Positions 15,021-21,562 of a DNA stretch of 21,562 nucleotides are shown one piece after another. Origin of the DNA: Chlamydiia bacterium (GTDB lineage Bacteria; Chlamydiota; Chlamydiia; Chlamydiales; JAAZZY01); contig JAAZZY010000012.1 in NCBI GenBank assembly GCA_014239035.1, positions 1 through 21,562 on the forward strand. Direction: 5' to 3'. A program made the translations under genes and the position numbers. The notes under the pieces are model-generated. The model did no database searches. It was not told the origin of the DNA and saw only the letters and a list, made by a program, of their open reading frames with translations. Each line of letters opens with the position of its first letter. The stretch's first letter is position 1.

Positions 15021-16691
15021 TTAAGGTAGAAAATGATTGAGATGAGCTTGTGCGTTTAAGAGCATCGCATCATTTTTTAGATCATCCCAAGAAAGGTTTT
15101 CTCTCATTATCTCTGAAACTGTGGGAGCTAAAGAAATCGCTGCCCTAGCATCAATGAGTCCCAAAGGAATTCTTCTGTTTAACACATCCGAGATACTTTG
15201 AGCATATTCACGCTCCACTGCCCATAAAAGCTCAGCGTAAATATAAGGATAGTCAGTGTGAAGGCGCTCTGTAGGACCAATGTTTACCACATCAAATGCG
15301 AGCATACCATAAGACTGAAGTAGATGCGCGCAGATATCAATATCAAGATTTGTTTCATTTCTAAGCTCCTCAAGAGCATTTGATGAATAGCCTGATGAAC
15401 CTATAAGCTGCAGCTCTTCTGTTTTGCACGGCTCTGCCTGAAGCTGGCCAACTTCTAAGGCCCTATCAACAACATCTTCTGCCATTTTTCTAAAAGTCGT
15501 CCACTTCCCACCCATAATGGAGAGAAGGCCAGAGCTCGATACTTCAATGATATGGTTTCTGGAAAGTTTAGATGTGTCGCTCACATTTGGGTCTTGCACA
15601 AGAGGGCGCAGCCCACTCCACATAGATTTTATATCTTCCTCATTTATGGGTTGATCTAAGTATTTTGAAATATGGGTGAGCAAATAAGGAATATCCTCTT
15701 TGCTAGGTAGAGAATCTTCTGATAAAGGAGCGGGAGAGTCTGTTGTTCCAAGTATTGTTGATCCCTGCCAAGGAAGCATAAATAAGACGCGGCCATCATC
15801 TGTTTTAGGGATAAGTATTCCGCTCATGTGAGGAGTGAATTTTTGATCGAGTAGGAGGTGAGTCCCAGACGAAGGGCGCATTAAAGCTGTAGCGCCTTTA
15901 TCATCCATCTTTCGGATGCGATCAGAAAAGGGGCCTGTTGCGTTAATAACGAGTTTAGATTTTACTCTGTGCACCCTTTGATTTAAATGATCATAAAGGG
16001 TGGCCCCAACAAGTTTTCCATTTTCTTTTAGAAGATCAGTAACCTCCATATAGTTAGTCGCCAAAGCTCCATTGCTGATTGCTGTTTGAATGGCCATGAT
16101 ATTGAAGCGTGTGTCGACAAATTGTCCATCATAGTAAACCACACCTCCCTTGAGGTTTTGTGATTTTAAAGAGGGGCATTCTTTAAGAATATTTTCGGAT
16201 GAGATATAACGACTCGGTTCAATACTTGCCGAGCCAGAAATAAAGTCATAGAGCTTTAATCCTAGCCACATATAGGGGAGCTGCCAAAATTTATAGATAG
16301 GGGTGATAATTCTAACAGGGTAGACGCAGTAAGGGGCCATATGAAAAAGAATGCCGCGCTCTTTTAGAGCTTCTTTAACGAGCATATATTGCTTTCTGTC
16401 AAAGTTAAGTACGGTCTTTTCTAAATATCTAACGCCTCCATGAATAAGCTTGGTGCAGCGGCTAGAAGTTTGAGAAGAAAAGTCTTGTTTCTCTACTAAA
16501 AGAACTTTTAAACCTCTTGTAGCAGCGTCTAGAGCAACTCCAGCTCCTGTTGCGCCCCCGCCAATAACGAGAATGTCAAAGGATAGATCCTCTATCTGGT
16601 TGATTTGAGAATCTCTAGTAGGGAAATCTGAAGGATGGGCGAAAGTTAAACAGGGGAGAGTGGCAAAGATTAAAAGGAGTTTTCTAAACAT
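15021..16691 (-). CDS. glpD: FAD-dependent glycerol-3-phosphate dehydrogenase with N-terminal signal peptide
   Basis: Oxidises glycerol-3-phosphate to dihydroxyacetone phosphate and passes electrons to quinone. It has 556 residues (E. coli GlpD has 501). The FAD-binding GGGATGAG is at 44-51, the family signature SSRCTKLIHGGVRYL at 76-90, MGGKWTTFR further on, and a C-terminal domain with AVEREYAQSISDVLNRR. The odd part is the first 18 residues, MFRKLLLIFATLPCLTFA, a textbook Sec signal peptide ending in a T-F-A cleavage site. No ATG, GTG or TTG codon occurs between this ATG and the FAD motif, so the leader cannot be dismissed as a wrong start. GlpD normally works on the cytoplasmic face. The ribosome-binding site is weak. 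Confidence 0.93.
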   Translation of the reverse strand: MFRKLLLIFATLPCLTFAHPSDFPTRDSQINQIEDLSFDILVIGGGATGAGVALDAATRGLKVLLVEKQDFSSQTSSRCTKLIHGGVRYLEKTVLNFDRKQYMLVKEALKERGILFHMAPYCVYPVRIITPIYKFWQLPYMWLGLKLYDFISGSASIEPSRYISSENILKECPSLKSQNLKGGVVYYDGQFVDTRFNIMAIQTAISNGALATNYMEVTDLLKENGKLVGATLYDHLNQRVHRVKSKLVINATGPFSDRIRKMDDKGATALMRPSSGTHLLLDQKFTPHMSGILIPKTDDGRVLFMLPWQGSTILGTTDSPAPLSEDSLPSKEDIPYLLTHISKYLDQPINEEDIKSMWSGLRPLVQDPNVSDTSKLSRNHIIEVSSSGLLSIMGGKWTTFRKMAEDVVDRALEVGQLQAEPCKTEELQLIGSSGYSSNALEELRNETNLDIDICAHLLQSYGMLAFDVVNIGPTERLHTDYPYIYAELLWAVEREYAQSISDVLNRRIPLGLIDARAAISLAPTVSEIMRENLSWDDLKNDAMLLNAQAHLNHFLP

Positions 16692-16848
16692 ACCGCTTTT
16701 AATTAGAAAAAGGACATTTGATATTAGTCATTAGTTGATATTTTATACAAACCTAAAAACAAGTGGCGCTTCTCATCGACAGCATTTAGAATATTGAATT
16801 AAATGTTAAAAATTGCGATAGATAGTAGGTAGAGAACAGACAACTACC

Positions 16849-17502
16849 ATGATTGAATTTTATTATCTTGTTAAAGGGGCTATGATAGGCTTTATAGTTG
16901 CAGCGCCAATTGGCCCTGTAAGCCTAATGTGCATTCGTAGATCCTTATCTAAGGGAAGAATACAAGGGTTCGCTACAGGACTCGGAGCAACGATAGGCGA
17001 TATGTTCTACGCTGCTATTGCAGCATTTGGTTTGAGCTTTGTCATCAACTTTTTGCAAAGAGAAGATTTTTGGCTACGCCTTTTAGGTGGAGCCTTCTTA
17101 ATTTCTATGGGTCTCTATGTTCTCATCAAAAAAAGAGAAGCACCCTCTTTGAAAAACACCGAAGATGTTCAGCACTTAGGGGAAACGTTTGGGAGTGCTT
17201 TTCTATTAGACATTTCAAATCCAGTGATCATTTTAGCCTATCTTGCGATCTTCTCAGGTTTTGGACTCGATAGCGCAGAAGGGCATATTGTTTCAGCTAT
17301 CTCACTTGTTGTGGGTGTTGCTATCGGAGCTGCCATTTGGTGGTTTTGTTTAGTTCAGTTCATTTGCCTGTTTCGTAAAGGGATAAGTGAAAAGGGAATC
17401 GTCATAATTAGTAAAATAGCAGCATTTGTTTTAGCTATTTTTGGTGGTTTTGTGATCTACACATCTTTCCATCGCGTTCCATTCTTAGAAGGAACCTTCT
17501 AA
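16849..17502 (+). CDS. LysE/RhtB-family amino acid exporter
   Basis: A 217-residue, six-helix inner-membrane protein of the LysE family, which exports amino acids or related small molecules. The N-terminal signature is present: GAMIGFIVAAPIGPVSLMC, then GRIQGFATGLGATIGDMFYA (about 36-55), with the conserved GPV and the G-x-x-x-G-D pattern. DISNPVIILAYLAIFSG (about 123-139) matches the conserved NPK/NP helix start. The substrate is not predictable. The ATG has no strong ribosome-binding site. It diverges from glpD with a 157-bp gap and stands alone on the plus strand. Its last codons form an 8-bp inverted repeat, which has no T-run. Confidence 0.88.
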   Translation: MIEFYYLVKGAMIGFIVAAPIGPVSLMCIRRSLSKGRIQGFATGLGATIGDMFYAAIAAFGLSFVINFLQREDFWLRLLGGAFLISMGLYVLIKKREAPSLKNTEDVQHLGETFGSAFLLDISNPVIILAYLAIFSGFGLDSAEGHIVSAISLVVGVAIGAAIWWFCLVQFICLFRKGISEKGIVIISKIAAFVLAIFGGFVIYTSFHRVPFLEGTF

Positions 17503-17709
17503 AAGTCCTTCGTTTCCAAACAAGTAGAGAGAAGCCTATTTCTCAAGAGGCAAGCAGTTCTATCAAAGCGTTCTGAACTTTAAACATACACTTTCTTATT
17601 TAGACAGGTCAGCACATCCTAGCTTTGTTCATATAGAGTTGAAAACATTCTTTAAAAAAAAGATTTTTGCAGGCAAACTTCTCTCGGTTTTTTTAACATA
17701 GGAGTTAAT

Positions 17710-18432
17710 GTGCATAATTTTTATAAAAAACTTATAATTGCAGTTCTACCTTTATTTTTGGCAACTTTTGCCTTCGCTGATGTTCACGTTGTCGATCACC
17801 CACTCGTGCAACACAAACTTACGTTAATGCGAGAAAAAGAAACAAGCAGCTGCGAGTTTCGAAGACTGCTTAGAGAAATAGCAATGTTTCTTACTTATGA
17901 AGCAACTCGAGATCTAACAACAAAACAAATAGATATTGAGACGCCTATTTCACAGATGAGTGCACCCATGCTCAGCGGCAAGAAGCTTTGCTTTGTTTCC
18001 ATTCTAAGAGCGGGTAATGGCCTTTTAGAAGGCATGCTAGAACTTGTTCCATCAGCACGAGTAGCCCATATTGGAATGTATCGTGATCCTGAGACTCTAA
18101 CCCCTGTAGAGTACTACTTTAAAACACCCCCAGAAATGGATAGCCGTGATGCCTTTGTTGTAGACCCTATGCTCGCTACAGGAAATACAGCAATAGCCTC
18201 TATTTCCAGGTTAAAAGAAAAACATCCTAAATCCATTCGCTTTATCTGCCTAGTTGCAGCACCTGAAGGAATTCGGAACCTGCAAGCCGCTCATCCAGAT
18301 GTAGAGATATATGTTGCTGCAATCGATGAAAAGCTCAATGAGTATGCCTATATCGTGCCAGGACTAGGTGATGCAGGTGATCGAATGTATGGTACAGTAG
18401 ATCTACTGAATAAAGTTCACCCAGGTATATAG
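17710..18432 (+). CDS. upp: Uracil phosphoribosyltransferase with an N-terminal signal peptide
   Basis: Converts uracil and PRPP to UMP in pyrimidine salvage. The PRPP-binding loop VDPMLATGNT is at 151-160 and the uracil-binding YIVPGLGDAGDRMYGT at 214-229; both active-site blocks are intact. The normal UPRT fold starts at VHVVDHPLVQHKL (25 onwards). Upstream of it sit 23 extra residues, MHNFYKKLIIAVLPLFLATF plus AFA, a Lys-rich start, hydrophobic core and A-x-A cleavage site typical of Sec signal peptides. The GTG start has AGGAG at ideal spacing. The only other start codon before the core is a TTG at codon 17, without a ribosome-binding site. The 3' end overlaps convergent arsB by 30 bp. 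A periplasmic UPRT would be unusual. Confidence 0.93.
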   Translation: MHNFYKKLIIAVLPLFLATFAFADVHVVDHPLVQHKLTLMREKETSSCEFRRLLREIAMFLTYEATRDLTTKQIDIETPISQMSAPMLSGKKLCFVSILRAGNGLLEGMLELVPSARVAHIGMYRDPETLTPVEYYFKTPPEMDSRDAFVVDPMLATGNTAIASISRLKEKHPKSIRFICLVAAPEGIRNLQAAHPDVEIYVAAIDEKLNEYAYIVPGLGDAGDRMYGTVDLLNKVHPGI

Positions 18433-19695
18433 GGTAAGTAATGTCAATATGACAGTGGGGAGAGTTAAAATGATCCCCACTTTAATAAAATTACCGTATC
18501 TAATCTTAAATCCTTTCTTCTCCAATAAATGCATCCACAATAAGGTGGCAAGAGATCCCATAGGGAACATCTTTGGGCCGATATCACAGCCAATAATGTT
18601 TGCAAGGGGAAAGAGCTTCTCTTGGACAGCTGATAAGTTTACGTGAGAAATCGCAAGTGACTTGACCATCACAGCTGGAAGGTTGTTGAGAAAACAAGAA
18701 AGGATTCCTGCTAGAAGGCCCGTAAATAGTGTGGCTAGTAAATTTCCTAAAGTTCCAAACCACCTCAGCAACTGAGAAAGTAAATGAATTAAACCTATTT
18801 CTTTAAAGCTTAGGACAATCAAGAACATTCCTAATGCGAAAAAGATAATAGAAAAAGGTGTGGCCTTGTAGGTTTCTTTTACAGTTGTTATTTTTTGAGA
18901 GATGGCTAAAAGAGTTAAAAGTAGAGCAGCGGGCATCAAAAAGAAAGAAACAGGGACCCTAAAATAGCCTCCTACAAAGCAACCAATAAACATCAAAAGA
19001 AGAATAAAAGCAGAGATAATGGACAGGCTTTTACTTTTAATAGGGTTTGTATCTTCGATCTTCCAATCGCTTAGAGGAATAGCGCGTAAACTTTTTCTAT
19101 AGACTAAAAGCAGCATTAAAAGGCTTACTGTCACTGAGACTAGAAAAGGCACGATCATGTATTTAGCATATTCTCCATAAGTGATATGGAAGTAATCTGC
19201 TGCTATGATGTTGACCAAATTACTTGTAACCAAGGGAATTGAGGCGCTATCAGCAATAAACCCCCCGGCCATGATAAAGGGGAGAACCTTGTCATGTGGA
19301 ATCTTTAAGAGCTTAATTTTTGCTATAATTAGTGGTGTTAAAATTAGTGCAGCTCCATCATTTGCAAAAAAAACAGAGACTACTGCTCCTAACAAAACGA
19401 GATAAATGAAAAGTTTTGTATAGCTATTTTTTGAATAGATCACCATTTTTTGTGCTGCAAATTCAAAGAGGCCGATCTCATCTAATATAAAGCAGATAAC
19501 AACAAGAGAGACAAATGCAAGTGTGGCATTCCAAGTAAGTTTTACTACTTCTAAAACATCAGCATTTGTAACAAATCCAAATAAATAGACTGCTAATGCT
19601 CCTAGGCATGCCGAATAGCCAATACCAAGGTACTTAGGCCTTATAATCACTACTATGAGCGTTATTGCAAAAATTAAGAGGGGCAGTAGATTCAT
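18403..19695 (-). CDS. arsB: Arsenite efflux permease ArsB
   Basis: Membrane pump that expels arsenite and antimonite. It has 430 residues, almost exactly the E. coli ArsB length, and about twelve helices. Matches to ArsB are strong: FFANDGAALILTPLI (about 110-124), SIPLVTSNLVNIIAADYF (about 153-170), FLNNLPAVM, and NIIGCDIGPKMFPMGSLATL near the C-terminus. No arsR, arsC or arsA lies nearby, so either it is regulated elsewhere or it acts as a general anion pump. It is convergent with upp, overlapping by 30 bp, and diverges from the helicase gene. The ATG lacks a clear ribosome-binding site. Confidence 0.92.
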   Translation of the reverse strand: MNLLPLLIFAITLIVVIIRPKYLGIGYSACLGALAVYLFGFVTNADVLEVVKLTWNATLAFVSLVVICFILDEIGLFEFAAQKMVIYSKNSYTKLFIYLVLLGAVVSVFFANDGAALILTPLIIAKIKLLKIPHDKVLPFIMAGGFIADSASIPLVTSNLVNIIAADYFHITYGEYAKYMIVPFLVSVTVSLLMLLLVYRKSLRAIPLSDWKIEDTNPIKSKSLSIISAFILLLMFIGCFVGGYFRVPVSFFLMPAALLLTLLAISQKITTVKETYKATPFSIIFFALGMFLIVLSFKEIGLIHLLSQLLRWFGTLGNLLATLFTGLLAGILSCFLNNLPAVMVKSLAISHVNLSAVQEKLFPLANIIGCDIGPKMFPMGSLATLLWMHLLEKKGFKIRYGNFIKVGIILTLPTVILTLLTLYTWVNFIQ

Positions 19696-19739
19696 ATCTA
19701 TAGGGTAAATATTTTTTTAATTTTAAGCATTTCTCTTAG

Positions 19740-19805
19740 GAACATCAAGTTATATTAATTTTTAATTTTACACTAGAGGGTTTAAAAAAGTTTATTTTGA
19801 TGTTC
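19740..19805. repeat. Spaced 9-bp inverted repeat upstream of the helicase gene
   Basis: GAACATCAA (19740-19748) and TTGATGTTC (19797-19805) are exact reverse complements 48 bp apart in the divergent gap between arsB and the helicase gene. They could be paired regulator half-sites. In a gap this long a 9-bp match has a noticeable chance of arising at random. Confidence 0.3.
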
Positions 19806-19880
19806 TTGGATAATAAGATATATTTAAAGGCAGCAGCATGATAAACTAGTTCGACTTAAATATAAAAGTAGTACTCTATA

Positions 19881-21386
19881 ATGACATTTAATGAATTATC
19901 TTTAGATCCTCAAATTGTTAAAGCTGTAAATAGTGCAGGCTATAAAACGCCTACAAAGATCCAATCTCAGGCCATCCCTGAAATTATTAATGGAGAAGAC
20001 GTGAGAGCTTCAGCTCAAACAGGAACTGGAAAAACTGCCGCTTTTTTACTTCCAGCGCTCAATCACATTCTTTTAAATAAACCTGAACCCGGAAAAGGCC
20101 CTAGAATACTAATTGTCGTTCCAACTAGAGAACTGGCGATGCAAATTACTCAGCAAGCTGAGAAATATAGTAAAAACCTTCAGCGCATTAATACAGTTTG
20201 TATCAGCGGGGGAGTCTCTTATCAATTACATCAACGTAAACTCTCAAAACCATATGATGTTTTAATCGCAACTCCTGGACGTCTTATTGACTACCTTGAC
20301 CGTGGAAAGATTAACTTAGGCAGAGTAGAAATGCTCATTCTAGATGAAGCTGACCGCATGCTTGATATGGGATTTCAAGAGCCAGTAGAACAAATTGTAC
20401 AAGCTACACCACCATCACGTCAGACTCTACTTTTTTCTGCTACCCTTCAAGGTCCAATTATCAGATTATCAGACCGTCTGCTAAACAGCCCAAAAGATAT
20501 TATTGTTCACGCCGATAAAGCTCAGCATGAAAATATTACTCAAAAACTCCATTATGTAGACAACCTTAGCCACAAAAACCGCCTACTTGATCATATTTTA
20601 AATGATGATTCGGTTAGATACAGCATTATATTTACTTCCACTAAAAGACACGCGGATCAACTGGTTAGAGAACTTGATGACAAAGGTCATTTAGTTGCTG
20701 CTCTTCATGGTGACATGAACCAAAGTCAGCGCACAAGAACTGTTAAAAGACTTAAAGACGGTAAGATTAATGTTCTAGTTGCTACAGATGTTGCTGCTAG
20801 GGGATTGGATGTTCAGTCTATTACCCACGTTATCAACTTTGATCTTCCTCGCTGCATAGAAGACTATGTTCACCGTATTGGCCGCACAGGACGTGCTGGA
20901 TCATCCGGAGTAGCCCTCTCTTTTGCTGCACAGCAAGATGTTGGACTAGTAAAAAGAATTGAAAAGTTCACTGGCCAACAAATTGACATCAAAGAGATCG
21001 AAGGACTTGAGCCTTCTAGAAAAAGATCTTCATCTGATCGAAGACCTAAAAGTCGCAATCGATCCAACCAATCTGGCTCTCGTTCTAGATTTGCTCCTAA
21101 GGCAAACAGTAGCTATAGAGGTTTTAACTCTAAAGGTGGGAAGTTCGGAGACCAAAGAGGTGGACCCAATAAGAGCAAAGGAAGTTTTTCTCGCGGAAGC
21201 TCCTCAAGAGGAAGCTATTCAAATGGAAATTCCTCAAGTGGAAACTTCACTAGTGTATCTTCTTCTAAAGGAAAATTATCGAAAGCTGCACCTTCTAAAG
21301 GTCGTTTCTCTAAAGGTGGACCTTCTAAAGGAGGCTTCTCTAAAGGTGGTTTTTCTAGTAGGCGTCCAAAATCTAGATCCTTTTAG
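19881..21386 (+). CDS. DEAD-box RNA helicase, RhlE/SrmB-like, with basic repetitive tail
   Basis: ATP-dependent RNA helicase for RNA remodelling, ribosome assembly or decay. All motifs are present in order: Q motif GYKTPTKIQ (20-28), I AQTGTGKT (45-52), Ia PTRELA (81-86), Ib TPGR (131-134), II DEAD (155-158), III SAT (186-188), V ATDVAARGLD (301-310) and VI HRIGRTGR (331-338). Residues from about 380 to 501 form a Ser/Gly/Lys/Arg-rich tail that ends in repeats of SKGG and SKGGFS, likely disordered RNA-binding sequence. The matching DNA (about 21170-21357) has short tandem units based on TCTAAAGG. The ATG has no clear ribosome-binding site. A cold-shock role is common in this group but is not shown here. 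Confidence 0.95.
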   Translation: MTFNELSLDPQIVKAVNSAGYKTPTKIQSQAIPEIINGEDVRASAQTGTGKTAAFLLPALNHILLNKPEPGKGPRILIVVPTRELAMQITQQAEKYSKNLQRINTVCISGGVSYQLHQRKLSKPYDVLIATPGRLIDYLDRGKINLGRVEMLILDEADRMLDMGFQEPVEQIVQATPPSRQTLLFSATLQGPIIRLSDRLLNSPKDIIVHADKAQHENITQKLHYVDNLSHKNRLLDHILNDDSVRYSIIFTSTKRHADQLVRELDDKGHLVAALHGDMNQSQRTRTVKRLKDGKINVLVATDVAARGLDVQSITHVINFDLPRCIEDYVHRIGRTGRAGSSGVALSFAAQQDVGLVKRIEKFTGQQIDIKEIEGLEPSRKRSSSDRRPKSRNRSNQSGSRSRFAPKANSSYRGFNSKGGKFGDQRGGPNKSKGSFSRGSSSRGSYSNGNSSSGNFTSVSSSKGKLSKAAPSKGRFSKGGPSKGGFSKGGFSSRRPKSRSF

Positions 21387-21408
21387 AGTTATTTAGCTGC
21401 ATATACAG

Positions 21409-21562
21409 TTATGTAACAGGAGCGGAAACAAGCACCTCTTTTCTTCGGATGATGATAAATGTCATCAAAAGAGCAATTAAGACAGCCATCACTATCGCTA
21501 CTAAAAAAAAACAGTCATCAAGTGCTAAAGCTCTAGCCTGTCTTTCAAGGGCGTCATTGAGC
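21409..21562 (-). CDS. MFS transporter C-terminus, probably DHA2 (EmrB/QacA) type, partial
   Basis: The last 50 codons of a gene that enters from the right edge. The readable end has LNDALERQARALALDDCFFL, one membrane helix (about 24 residues, FFLVAIVMAVLIALLMTFII), and a basic cytoplasmic tail IRRKEVLVSAPVT. The pattern of a QA-x-x-x-A-x-x-D-x-F segment just before the final helix is typical of fourteen-helix DHA2 drug exporters such as EmrB, so I favour that family. With only the tail visible this is not certain. It is convergent with the helicase gene, with 22 bp between the two stops. Confidence 0.6.
   Translation of the reverse strand, partial: LNDALERQARALALDDCFFLVAIVMAVLIALLMTFIIIRRKEVLVSAPVT

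Noticed and set aside
17485..17502. 8-bp inverted repeat at the end of the LysE-family gene
   Set aside because: The stem (TTAGAAGG / CCTTCTAA) is made by the last codons and no T-run follows, so a terminator is not supported.
17503..17709. Possible RNA gene in the gap before upp
   Set aside because: No tRNA cloverleaf, riboswitch-like fold or strong hairpin with T-run was visible.
20959..21396. Second long open frame over the helicase tail
   Set aside because: It is a shadow produced by the repetitive, Ser/Lys-rich tail; it has no start signal and no protein likeness.
1..21562. Mobile elements, CRISPR arrays, tRNA and rRNA genes
   Set aside because: No transposase or integrase motifs, no regularly spaced repeats and no RNA gene signatures were seen anywhere in the window.

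Overview
The window is AT-rich, densely packed bacterial DNA with short gaps, many convergent gene pairs that abut or overlap, and several starts without a clear Shine-Dalgarno sequence. A disulfide-bond enzyme (DsbB) and proteins with Sec signal peptides point to a Gram-negative cell. The large HExxH protein with ankyrin-like repeats and the decayed genes suggest a host-associated lineage, such as an environmental chlamydia or a Legionella/Coxiella-like gammaproteobacterium. I lean towards Chlamydiota but cannot prove it: there is no rRNA, tRNA or phylogenetic marker here.

Layout. 1-2705 (minus strand): an orphan 82-aa protein, then a umuD-umuC-NUDIX operon for translesion synthesis, with a terminator-like hairpin after the NUDIX gene. 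2881-5273: a second NUDIX hydrolase, an orphan protein, a four-helix membrane protein and a DUF4396 membrane protein with a His/Met/Lys-rich loop. 5274-5895: no intact gene; broken coding remnants. 5896-8743: two orphan proteins around a nucleoside 2-deoxyribosyltransferase-like gene, an AlkB-like dioxygenase and a tiny membrane protein. 8748-11696: a 982-aa putative zinc metalloprotease with a repeat-rich C-terminal part, the most striking gene here. 11822-12081: a GNAT acetyltransferase pseudogene with its middle deleted. 12078-14043: a Bcr/CflA-type MFS exporter divergent from a beta-carbonic anhydrase, with a perfect 12-bp inverted repeat between them. 14337-16691: a small DUF5993-like protein and dsbB, convergent with a glpD carrying a signal peptide. 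16849-21386: a LysE-family exporter, upp with a signal peptide, arsB, and a DEAD-box RNA helicase with a basic repetitive tail. The right edge cuts the C-terminus of a probable DHA2-family MFS transporter.

Themes. Several genes deal with nucleotides and DNA damage (umuDC, two NUDIX enzymes, AlkB-like, deoxyribosyltransferase-like, upp). Several are exporters (two MFS, LysE, ArsB). There are no phage, transposase, integrase or CRISPR genes and no local transcription regulator. The main novelty candidates are the 982-aa HExxH/repeat protein, the apparent export of two normally cytoplasm-facing metabolic enzymes (uracil phosphoribosyltransferase and glycerol-3-phosphate dehydrogenase), and a set of unrecognised small proteins.
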